64,000 nt of DNA, from positions 124,001 to 188,000 of the forward strand of contig NZ_JBHULS010000003.1 in the NCBI RefSeq assembly GCF_042684585.1. The letters run 5' to 3'. Made by a program: the position numbers and the translations under genes. Below the pieces are notes generated by a model. That model had not been told where the DNA came from. It saw nothing but the letters and a program-made list of their open reading frames with translations, and made no database searches. The DNA is from Algorimicrobium sediminis. GTDB taxonomy: Bacteria > Bacteroidota > Bacteroidia > Flavobacteriales > Flavobacteriaceae. This document shows positions 45,286 through 53,053 of this stretch, piece after piece (within the stretch, counting starts at the first letter, position 1; each line of letters starts with the position of its first letter).

Positions 45286-45999
45286 ATGAAAAAACACCTG
45301 ATAAGCTTAAGTTTAATCTTGCTTTCGCAAATTGCTTCAGCACAGCTATTTACTAAAGAAAAAATTCGAAATTTAGAAACTGAAGATAAAAAGCTATTAA
45401 GTTATGGCTTTTTTTTAGGCTATAATAGTTACGATTTTAATTTTGACTATAACAACGATTTAGCCGATATATTGGTTGAAAAAACAGGTGGATTTAATGT
45501 GGGCTTATTGGGTAACTTACGTGTCATGGAATACATGGATTTACGCTTTGAACCTGGTTTATACATTACCACCAGAAATTTAGTGTATAGCGAAACCTAT
45601 TTTAACGGTATCGATTTTACGAGTACCGATTTAAAACGCGAAGTAAAATCGACTTACATCCACTTTCCGCTGTTAATGAAATTTTCTACCAAACGTATTA
45701 ACAATTTTAAACCATTTGTTGTAGCTGGTTTATCTACGGCACTTAACTTATCTAGTAACGAAAACAATCCAGACGACAATAGTAGCGGGCAATTTAGAAC
45801 TAAAAAAAACATGTTCTTTTATGAGGTTGGCTTTGGTATCGATTTTTATTTGTATTTCTTCAAATTTACACCATCTATAAGAGGCGTTTTTGCGTTAAAT
45901 AACGAAATCGTTCCAGATGCTGATCCTAACAGCCCATGGACTGGCAATGTTCATAGCATGAAAACACGGGGTGTGTTTTTAAACTTTACCTTTCAATAA
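45286..45999 (+). CDS. porT: PorT-family type IX secretion/outer-membrane beta-barrel protein
   Basis: 237 aa from ATG 45286 (MKKHLISLSLILL). Signal peptide ends IASAQ. The rest is an eight-stranded-type small barrel: GFFLGYNSYDFNFDY, GLLGNLRVMEYMDLRFEPGLYI, STYIHFPLLMKF, PFVVAGLSTALNL and a C-terminal FLNFTFQ aromatic end. Length, sequence style and position after menG fit PorT, an outer-membrane protein required for gliding and T9SS secretion in this phylum. It belongs to the menG transcript. Confidence 0.88.
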   Translation: MKKHLISLSLILLSQIASAQLFTKEKIRNLETEDKKLLSYGFFLGYNSYDFNFDYNNDLADILVEKTGGFNVGLLGNLRVMEYMDLRFEPGLYITTRNLVYSETYFNGIDFTSTDLKREVKSTYIHFPLLMKFSTKRINNFKPFVVAGLSTALNLSSNENNPDDNSSGQFRTKKNMFFYEVGFGIDFYLYFFKFTPSIRGVFALNNEIVPDADPNSPWTGNVHSMKTRGVFLNFTFQ

Positions 46000-46014
46000 G
46001 CTAAACAGCACGCG

Positions 46015-46737
46015 TTAAGTCAAGCGTTTAAACTCGCTTAACAAAATAGCTGTTGCAGTAGCTACATTTAAGCTTTCGGTTGCTTGAATAGGTCCAAAAC
46101 GCGGAATACTAATGCGGTTGTTTATATAGCTGCCAACAGCTTGGGAAATACCATTGGCTTCGTTTCCCATTACCAATACCGCGTCTTCCATAAGCGTTTC
46201 AGCATATACAGAATTTCCATCCATAAAAGCACCATAAATAGGGCGTGTGGTATTTTCTAAAAAAGTATCTAAAGCTGTGTAGGAAACAGATACTCGGGTA
46301 ATAGAACCCATGGTTGCCTGAATTACTTTTGGGTTATAACAATCTACCGTTTCTGGGCTACAAACCAAATAACTTATTCCAAACCAATCGCATAACCGGA
46401 TTATTGTACCTAAATTACCCGGATCGCGTACCGAATCCAAAACAACGGTAATACCCGTGTCTGTTATAGGTTGTGGTGTTGGCATTCTAAAAACAGCTAC
46501 GGCCTGGTTGGGTGTTTTTAAAGCACTAATTTTTTTTAACTCGGGCGCAGTAATTAGCGTTTCTAAATTGCTAGCCAAACCAAAAGACTCCAGGGTGTAC
46601 AATTGCTCCAACTGCCACTGCGATTTTAGGAGTTCCTTAATAGTTTTTACACCTTCGGCAATAAATAAACCAGACTGCTGGCGGTACTTTTTTTGCTGTA
46701 AGCGCGTTACTTCTTTAACTTGGTTTTTGGATAACAT
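46015..46737 (-). CDS. SPOUT-class (TrmH/SpoU) RNA 2'-O-methyltransferase
   Basis: 240 aa from ATG 46737 (MLSKNQVKEVTRLQQKKYR). An N-terminal substrate-binding domain (IAEGVKTIKELL) is followed by the SPOUT core: VVLDSVRDPGNLGTIIRLCDWFG (motif 1), LVMGNEANGIS (motif 2) and IPRFGPIQATESLNVATATAILL (motif 3), which forms the trefoil-knot SAM site. It modifies a ribose in rRNA or tRNA; the target is not determinable here. Divergent from tamL. Confidence 0.92.
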   Translation of the reverse strand: MLSKNQVKEVTRLQQKKYRQQSGLFIAEGVKTIKELLKSQWQLEQLYTLESFGLASNLETLITAPELKKISALKTPNQAVAVFRMPTPQPITDTGITVVLDSVRDPGNLGTIIRLCDWFGISYLVCSPETVDCYNPKVIQATMGSITRVSVSYTALDTFLENTTRPIYGAFMDGNSVYAETLMEDAVLVMGNEANGISQAVGSYINNRISIPRFGPIQATESLNVATATAILLSEFKRLT

Positions 46738-46836
46738 GAAACCTATTTTTAATGCTGCCAACAAAATTAGAAAAATAAAATACAACAGACTTAAAATGTC
46801 CTTTTATATACATGCTTTATTGTTGTGGAAATAATG

Positions 46837-46844
46837 TATTTTTG
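46837..46844 (+). promoter_or_regulatory. Promoter -7 element of tamL
   Basis: TATTTTTG fits TAnnTTTG; TTG triplets lie 12-17 nt upstream (46820-46825), slightly closer than usual. Confidence 0.45.
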
Positions 46845-46921
46845 AGCAAAATTTCAGAATTTTAGCTTACTAAACGGCAGATACCAAAGGGTGTTTAAAA
46901 TGAAAACTTTTGCATAATCAC

Positions 46922-49435
46922 ATGTCAAAAATAGCGTTTGTTCTAGTTCTTGCATTGCTTACAGCTTCATGCAACACCGTAAAGCGCGTTGGAAATACTG
47001 AAAAACTACTTACCAAAAATACGGTATATATAAACCAAAAGGCCAATAATACCGAAGCTATAACGAATTTAGTTTACCAAAAGCCAAACCGTAAACTTCT
47101 GGGCATACCCATCCGGTTGCACATTTACAATTTAGCCCGACCAAATATAGACTCCATTTTAGAGGCCAAAATTAACAAAACAGCCAAACGCCGAAACAGA
47201 CTAGAGAGACTGCTATCAAAAAAACAACTTACCCAATATATAAACTCGAGAAAAGGGTTTAACTCCTGGTTGCAAAACACCGGCGAAGCGCCCACCATTA
47301 TTAATAAAGACAAAACAGAGCGTACAATAAACAGACTGGAAGCCTACTATTTTCATAACGGTTGGTTTAATGCAAAAGCAACCGCCAAAACCGTAGCCGT
47401 GGACTCCAGCCGTGTTAAAGTAGATTACCATGTACAAACAGGCAAACCTTATATAGTAGACACCTTAAGCGTAAGTATAGCATCGCCAGCCATAGACAGT
47501 TTATATCAGGCACCAGAAAACAAAACATTAATTGAGAAAAACACCCAGTATAAAACAGCTACCTTTGAACAAGAAAAAACCAGATTAACCAATTATTTTA
47601 GAAATAATGGTGTTTACCACTTTAAAGAAGATTATGTTTATTTTGAAATGGACACCATTAGAACTGGCCACAAGGTAAAAGTAGATTTACAAATTCAAGA
47701 TCGATTAATAAAAAATGACGATTCCACCACACGCAAACCTTTTGAAGTTTACACCATTAAGGACGTTAATATTTTTACCGAATACGATTTTTTAGACAAA
47801 CAAACCAAACAACAGGACACCTTACAGTACAAAGGCTACACCATTTTTAGTCCCGGAAAATTACGCTTTAGGCCAAAAACATTAACAGACGCCGTTTTTA
47901 TAACACCAGATTCTACGTTTCGAGATATGGACAGAACCTTGTCCTACCGCTACATTTCCGAACTACGCACCTTTAAATACCCGAACATAGAATACATTGA
48001 AAACACCGATAACACCCTTACGGCAAATGTATACCTAAATCCAAAAAAGAAATTTGGTTTAGAATTTAGTGCAGAAGTATCGCAAAGTAATATCCAAACC
48101 ATAGGATTTTCTTTAAATCCATCGGTTTTAATGCGAAACGTTTTTGGCGGTGCCGAAACTTTACAACTTACAGGATTTGGATCTATTGGCGCTTCCAAGG
48201 ACGCTGCCAACGACCAAGATCGGTTTTTTGATATTACGGAATGGGGAGCCGATTTAAAACTAACCATACCAAGGCTGTTGTTACCCTTTAATACAGACAA
48301 GCTTATTCCAAAAAGCATGTCGCCTACCACCCGCATGAGCATTGCCACCTCCAGCCAACGAAATATTGGGCTGGATAAACAAAACTTAACAGGCACTTTA
48401 AATTACCGTTGGAAACCAAATTTTAAAGTTACCAATCGCGTGGATTTGTTTAGCGTTCAATATGTAAAAAGTTTAAACCCAAGCAACTATTTTAACGTAT
48501 ACAGCACCGCTTACAACACACTAAACAACATTGCCCAAAGCATAAATTATATTAACCCCAATACCAGTTTAGGCATTCCGGAAGAAGCCAATTCTTTTAT
48601 ACAAGAAGCGTTAAGCAATAACCCGCCCTTTGGTTTAAGCGTTAATAACATCCAGAACATTCGCAATATAAATGAACGTAAGGAGCGTTTAACCGAAAAC
48701 AACCTTATAATTGCTTCCAGTTACAGCTATGTACGCGATAACAGAACCAATTTATTCGACGAAAATTTTTCTATTTTTAGAGGAAAAATAGAATCGGCTG
48801 GCAACCTCCTTTCGCTAGCCTCCAACATGTTTGGAACCCCAAAAAATGCAAACGATAATTTTGAAATTTTCGATGTGGCCTATTCACAATACCTAAAAAC
48901 AGAATTAGATTATGTAAAACGCTGGGATTTAGGCAAAAAGCAGGTTTTAGCGTTTCGTGGCTTTTTTGGCATTGCCATACCGTACGGCAATTCAAATAGC
49001 ATCCCGTTTTCAAAAAGTTTTTTTGCCGGCGGTACCAATGATAATCGCGCATGGACCGCATACAGTTTAGGCCCAGGAAGCTCCGATAGTAACGACGAGT
49101 TTAATGAAGCTAACATGAAACTGGCTTTTAATTTGGAATATCGTTTTAATATTTTTGGCGATTTTTACGGTGCTGTTTTTGCCGATGCTGGCAATATTTG
49201 GAATGCTTTAGATAATATTGAGGACCCCCAAGCTACCTTTACCAACCTAAATTCCTTGCAAGATATTGCCCTAGGTAGCGGCTTTGGCTTGCGTTACGAT
49301 TTTGGTTTTGTTATTTTTCGTTTCGATACCGGTTTTAAAACCTACGACCCTTCCTACCAAATGGGAAACCGCTGGTTTAACGACTACAATTTTACCAACG
49401 CTGTTTATAACATTGGTATTAATTACCCTTTTTAA
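46922..49435 (+). CDS. tamL: BamA/TamA-family outer membrane protein with lipoprotein signal (TamL-type)
   Basis: 837 aa from ATG 46922 (MSKIAFVLVLALLTASC), which puts lipobox LTASC at 13-17; an ATG four codons earlier is also in frame. POTRA-like repeats (about 100-330, e.g. YYFHNGWFNAKATAKTV, YKGYTIFSPGKLRF) precede a 16-stranded Omp85 barrel ending IGINYPF. The barrel motif AFRGFFGIAIPYGNS.. and FFAGGTNDNRAW resembles the conserved VRGF/L6 loop. Lipidated BamA-like TamL occurs in Bacteroidota and works with TamB in outer-membrane maintenance. tamB is not in the window. Confidence 0.88.
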   Translation: MSKIAFVLVLALLTASCNTVKRVGNTEKLLTKNTVYINQKANNTEAITNLVYQKPNRKLLGIPIRLHIYNLARPNIDSILEAKINKTAKRRNRLERLLSKKQLTQYINSRKGFNSWLQNTGEAPTIINKDKTERTINRLEAYYFHNGWFNAKATAKTVAVDSSRVKVDYHVQTGKPYIVDTLSVSIASPAIDSLYQAPENKTLIEKNTQYKTATFEQEKTRLTNYFRNNGVYHFKEDYVYFEMDTIRTGHKVKVDLQIQDRLIKNDDSTTRKPFEVYTIKDVNIFTEYDFLDKQTKQQDTLQYKGYTIFSPGKLRFRPKTLTDAVFITPDSTFRDMDRTLSYRYISELRTFKYPNIEYIENTDNTLTANVYLNPKKKFGLEFSAEVSQSNIQTIGFSLNPSVLMRNVFGGAETLQLTGFGSIGASKDAANDQDRFFDITEWGADLKLTIPRLLLPFNTDKLIPKSMSPTTRMSIATSSQRNIGLDKQNLTGTLNYRWKPNFKVTNRVDLFSVQYVKSLNPSNYFNVYSTAYNTLNNIAQSINYINPNTSLGIPEEANSFIQEALSNNPPFGLSVNNIQNIRNINERKERLTENNLIIASSYSYVRDNRTNLFDENFSIFRGKIESAGNLLSLASNMFGTPKNANDNFEIFDVAYSQYLKTELDYVKRWDLGKKQVLAFRGFFGIAIPYGNSNSIPFSKSFFAGGTNDNRAWTAYSLGPGSSDSNDEFNEANMKLAFNLEYRFNIFGDFYGAVFADAGNIWNALDNIEDPQATFTNLNSLQDIALGSGFGLRYDFGFVIFRFDTGFKTYDPSYQMGNRWFNDYNFTNAVYNIGINYPF

Positions 49436-49449
49436 GCTATTAATTTTAT

Positions 49450-49457
49450 TATTTTTG
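49450..49457 (+). promoter_or_regulatory. Promoter -7 element of fbaA
   Basis: TATTTTTG, 20 nt before the ATG of the aldolase gene, matches TAnnTTTG. Confidence 0.5.
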
Positions 49458-49476
49458 TTACCATAAAACACATACT

Positions 49477-50544
49477 ATGTCACATTCTATAAAACCAGGC
49501 GTTGCAACTGGACACGAAGTTCAAGCTATTTTTAAACTTGCAAAAGAAAAAGGCTTTGCCCTTCCTGCTGTAAATGTTGTAGGTTCCAACTCCATTAATG
49601 GTGTTCTGGAAACGGCAAGAGATTTAAACGCGCCCGTAATTATTCAATTTTCTAATGGTGGTGGCGTTTTTAACGCTGGAAAAGGCTTAAGTAACGAAAA
49701 CCAAAAAGCAGCCATTGCTGGCTGTATTGCCGGTGCCAAACACGTGCATTTAATGGCAGAAGCATATGGCGTTCCTGTTATTTTACACACAGACCATTGT
49801 GCAAAAAAACTGCTACCTTGGATAGACGGCCTACTGGATGCTAGCGAGCAACATTTTAAGGAAACAGGTAAACCGCTATACAGTTCGCATATGATAGATT
49901 TGAGCGAGGAACCCATTGAAGAAAATATTGACATTTGCAAACGCTACCTACAACGAATGAGTAAGATGGGCATGACTCTGGAAATAGAATTAGGTATAAC
50001 AGGAGGCGAAGAAGACGGTGTAGACAATACAGATGTAGACGATTCTAAATTATACACCCAACCGGAAGAGGTAGCCTATGCGTACCAAGAGTTGAGTAAA
50101 ATAAGTAACCAGTTTACCATTGCTGCAGCCTTTGGGAATGTGCATGGCGTTTACAAACCTGGCAACGTAAAGCTAACACCAAAAATTTTAAAAAATTCGC
50201 AAGCATACGTTTCCGAAAAATTTAACCTCCCTCACAACCACATAGATTTTGTATTCCATGGTGGTTCTGGTAGCTCCGTGGAAGAAATTCGCGAAGCCAT
50301 TGGTTATGGTGTTATTAAAATGAATATCGACACAGATATGCAATATGCATTTACCTCCGGCGTACGCGATTATATGAAGGATAAAGAAGCCTACTTACAA
50401 AGCCAAATTGGCAATCCAGACGGCGACGACATCCCAAATAAAAAATACTACGACCCACGAGTTTGGCTTCGAAAAGGCGAAGAATCGTTTGTAGCGCGCT
50501 TAAAAAAAGCCTTTGAAGATTTAAACAACGTAAACACACTTTAA
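49477..50544 (+). CDS. fbaA: Class II fructose-bisphosphate aldolase
   Basis: 355 aa Zn-dependent aldolase of glycolysis/gluconeogenesis. Catalytic and metal residues: LHTDHCAKK (Asp and His), EIELGITGGEEDGVDN, GNVHGVYKPGNVKL, FVFHGGSGSS and GVIKMNIDTD. It belongs to the larger type of class II A enzymes, as E. coli FbaA. Single gene, with the accD promoter region following. Confidence 0.96.
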   Translation: MSHSIKPGVATGHEVQAIFKLAKEKGFALPAVNVVGSNSINGVLETARDLNAPVIIQFSNGGGVFNAGKGLSNENQKAAIAGCIAGAKHVHLMAEAYGVPVILHTDHCAKKLLPWIDGLLDASEQHFKETGKPLYSSHMIDLSEEPIEENIDICKRYLQRMSKMGMTLEIELGITGGEEDGVDNTDVDDSKLYTQPEEVAYAYQELSKISNQFTIAAAFGNVHGVYKPGNVKLTPKILKNSQAYVSEKFNLPHNHIDFVFHGGSGSSVEEIREAIGYGVIKMNIDTDMQYAFTSGVRDYMKDKEAYLQSQIGNPDGDDIPNKKYYDPRVWLRKGEESFVARLKKAFEDLNNVNTL

Positions 50545-50586
50545 CAAAATAACAAAGCGAAAAACGCAGATTTAAAATTAATCGTG

Positions 50587-50594
50587 TACTTTTG
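50587..50594 (+). promoter_or_regulatory. Promoter -7 element of accD
   Basis: TACTTTTG about 80 nt upstream of accD fits TAnnTTTG; no clear -33 TTG is seen. Confidence 0.45.
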
Positions 50595-50674
50595 CTAGAC
50601 TAACAAATGCGGAAACTACAGCCTGAATTCATTATTCTAGCTAGCCGCCTAACTAACAAAAATCGTTAAGCACT

Positions 50675-51532
50675 ATGTCTTGGTTTAAACGAAAAGAAAA
50701 AGGAATTCAAACCTCTACGGAGCAAAAAAAAGACACACCCAAAGGGTTGTGGTATAAATCGCCTACCGGTAAAATTGTAGACGCTAAAGAATTAGAGCAA
50801 AACTTTTACGTAAGTCCAGAAGACGGCTACCATGTGCGCATAGGTAGTAAAGAATACTTCGAGATCTTGTTCGATAATAATGAATTTAAAGAATTGGATG
50901 CGAAACTAGAATCCAAAGACCCTTTAAAATTTGAAGACACAAAAAAATACCCAGAACGTTTAAAAGCAGCTCAAGAAAAAACCAAACTTCAGGACGCTGT
51001 TCGCACAGCCGTTGGCAAATCCAAAGGCAAGGACTTGGTAGTTGCCTGTATGGATTTCTCATTTATAGGAGGCTCTATGGGCTCTGTGGTTGGCGAAAAA
51101 ATAGCACGAGCAGGCCAATATGCATTAAAGAAAAAAATACCATTCATGATTATCTCCAAATCTGGAGGCGCACGGATGATGGAGGCAGCTTTGTCCTTAA
51201 TGCAATTAGCAAAAACATCGGTTATATTGGCACAATTAGCAGATGCTGGCATACCGTATATTTCCTTATGTACCGATCCAACAACGGGAGGTACAACAGC
51301 ATCTTTTGCCATGTTAGGGGATATTAATATTGCAGAACCTGGTGCTTTAATTGGATTTGCTGGACCACGTGTAGTGCGCGATACCACCGGACAAGATTTA
51401 CCTGAAGATTTTCAAACATCGGAGTTTTTATTAGAACACGGTTTCCTGGATTTCATTACACACCGAAAACATTTGAAAGATAAGGTCAATTTGTATATTG
51501 ATTTAATTACCAATCAGCCTTTAAGAGCCTAA
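50675..51532 (+). CDS. accD: Acetyl-CoA carboxylase carboxyltransferase subunit beta, lacking the zinc-ribbon cysteines
   Basis: 285 aa crotonase-fold subunit that, with AccA, transfers CO2 from biotin to acetyl-CoA for fatty-acid synthesis. Conserved: DFSFIGGSMGSVVGEKI, SKSGGARMMEAALSLMQ, DPTTGGTTASFAMLGD and GFAGPRVV. The N-terminal zinc ribbon of E. coli AccD (two CxxC pairs) aligns with WYKSPTGKI and YVSPEDGYH, so none of the four Cys remains; this appears usual in Flavobacteriia. Positions 51348-51526 are duplicated at 55695-55872. The gene ends LRA-stop and is followed by a strong terminator. Confidence 0.97.
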   Translation: MSWFKRKEKGIQTSTEQKKDTPKGLWYKSPTGKIVDAKELEQNFYVSPEDGYHVRIGSKEYFEILFDNNEFKELDAKLESKDPLKFEDTKKYPERLKAAQEKTKLQDAVRTAVGKSKGKDLVVACMDFSFIGGSMGSVVGEKIARAGQYALKKKIPFMIISKSGGARMMEAALSLMQLAKTSVILAQLADAGIPYISLCTDPTTGGTTASFAMLGDINIAEPGALIGFAGPRVVRDTTGQDLPEDFQTSEFLLEHGFLDFITHRKHLKDKVNLYIDLITNQPLRA

Positions 51533-51537
51533 AATTT

Positions 51538-51571
51538 AAAAAGCCTTTAGATAAATTTCTAAAGGCTTTTT
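51538..51571 (+). terminator. Rho-independent terminator after accD
   Basis: AAAAAGCCTTTAG pairs perfectly with CTAAAGGCTTTTT around an 8-nt loop. The dead accD copy at 55.7 kb is not followed by it. Confidence 0.92.
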
Positions 51572-51934
51572 AATTAAAATATTTTCACTAAAACGAAAAC
51601 GACCACTTTAATTTTAGATTATAGTTTGCCTGCGATAGCAAGCCATTTAGGGATTTTCAAAAAATTCTATATAATTTTCAAAAAAAAATCACAATAAAAA
51701 TTGCATAAATTCTTTTTTTTTTAGGTTTGATAGTCAAAAATTTTTAACTGCGGTTTTTACAAGGTACCCATGTTACTTGTTTTTAACAATTCAGATTAAT
51801 CTAAAACCAACGTTGGTTAATTTTTTTCAAAGTTCAAGAAGCACCTTGTTAAAACCTTGTATTCCTTTATCACCTTGTTTCTAAATTTTTAATAACCATC
51901 TTAATAATTATTAAGATAAAAACTTAAAACAATT
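51572..51934. other. AT-rich gene-free region upstream of the island genes
   Basis: 363 nt, very A+T-rich. It contains three ACCTTGT strings (51843, 51854, 51872) and a perfect 16-bp palindrome CTTAATAATTATTAAG (51900-51915) 20 nt before the first island gene, a possible operator. No clear TAnnTTTG element and no RNA gene were recognised. Confidence 0.45.
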
Positions 51935-52168
51935 ATGAAAAAAGTATTGTTTTCAGGAATACTATCATTAGGAATAGTAGTAACTGCTTTTGCTTCAAGC
52001 AATTTCATAGAAAAAGCAGAAACAATTAAAGAATTTAAAAAACCAAAATTGGTAACTTTTGTTTGCGAAAGCGGATATAGTTTTCAATATTATGAAGTAG
52101 ATGGATATTCGCAAGCCGATTATAAAGACATGCAGAATGCAGCTTGCAACGACCCAAACAATTATTAA
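51935..52168 (+). CDS. Small secreted protein with a cysteine pair
   Basis: 77 aa. Signal peptide MKKVLFSGILSLGIVVTAFA (1-20, cleavage near ASS), giving a mature peptide of about 55 residues with exactly two Cys (44 and 71) that could form one disulfide. The mature part is tyrosine-rich (YSFQYYEVDGYSQADYKDM) and ends CNDPNNY. Not recognised as a named family. It is the first gene of the AT-rich island, 88 nt upstream of the GLPGLI gene on the same strand, so it may be the exported peptide of that module. Confidence 0.7.
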   Translation: MKKVLFSGILSLGIVVTAFASSNFIEKAETIKEFKKPKLVTFVCESGYSFQYYEVDGYSQADYKDMQNAACNDPNNY

Positions 52169-52256
52169 GACACATAAGTTAATAATTACAGATATTTTAA
52201 TTTATTAAAAACTAATGCGGTATGTTCTGAGCGTATCGCATTTAAAATATTATTAA

Positions 52257-53036
52257 ATGAAAACTCAAATACTTTTATACGCAATAATCATATCTTGTTT
52301 GAATTTATGGTCTCAAAAAAAAGGCATTGTTTATTATGGTCAAATTGAAAGTATTGGGCTAAAAGGACCACACGGACCAGATTTTAATTCATTTTTGTTA
52401 TATAATTCAAATGAATCCTATTATGTAAGCGCCAAAGACTCTTTAGACAGTAAAACAGAATTCAAAAAAGTATATGACAATGCCGATGGCAGTGAAGGCC
52501 TTGCTTACGCTGTTTACACAACACCTTTAGGCAAACAAGTGTATTATAATAGAAAAAAAGACAGCATATATTGGTCTCAATGGAATAATTTTTATGTAGC
52601 AGAAAAGACACCCAGAATTAATTGGAAACTTGAAACCGAAACCAAAAAGATTGGCAAATTTACTGTAAACAAAGCCACTGGCGAATTTAGAGGCAGAATT
52701 TATACCGCTTGGTACACTTTAGAAGTACCACTTCCATTTGGTCCCTGGAAACTACAAGGTTTGCCTGGTTTAATATTAGAAGCTTATGATAAAGATAAAG
52801 AAATGTATCTTTACTTTAAAAGTTTGGAATATCCAACTGATAACCAAACTGCTATTGCTCAAATTAGAAGTTACGAAAATCAACTTATTTCATGGAAAAG
52901 TTTAGATGATTTTAAAGAAAGACTTGATAAAATGTATGAAAGAATGCGCAACAGCTCCATTACTATTGCCCAAAAATTGAATACAGATGTACCAGAACAA
53001 AAAGTTAAAAGCGAAGCATTATTGGAGTCATTTTAA
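52257..53036 (+). CDS. GLPGLI family protein
   Basis: 259 aa exported protein. Signal peptide about 1-18 (ends LNLWSQ). The name-giving motif GLPGLI lies at about 167-172 within GPWKLQGLPGLILEAYD, preceded by AWYTLEVPLPFGP, the family's strongest block. A domain of unknown function, found almost only in Bacteroidota and frequently next to TonB-dependent-type barrels, as here (next gene after 17 nt). Low GC like the rest of the island. Confidence 0.88.
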   Translation: MKTQILLYAIIISCLNLWSQKKGIVYYGQIESIGLKGPHGPDFNSFLLYNSNESYYVSAKDSLDSKTEFKKVYDNADGSEGLAYAVYTTPLGKQVYYNRKKDSIYWSQWNNFYVAEKTPRINWKLETETKKIGKFTVNKATGEFRGRIYTAWYTLEVPLPFGPWKLQGLPGLILEAYDKDKEMYLYFKSLEYPTDNQTAIAQIRSYENQLISWKSLDDFKERLDKMYERMRNSSITIAQKLNTDVPEQKVKSEALLESF

Positions 53037-53053
53037 TAACAATTTCTAATTGT

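Noticed and set aside
50989..51387. Long open frame antisense to accD
   Set aside because: It lies entirely within the conserved accD coding sequence; it has no family resemblance and no promoter, a codon-bias shadow.
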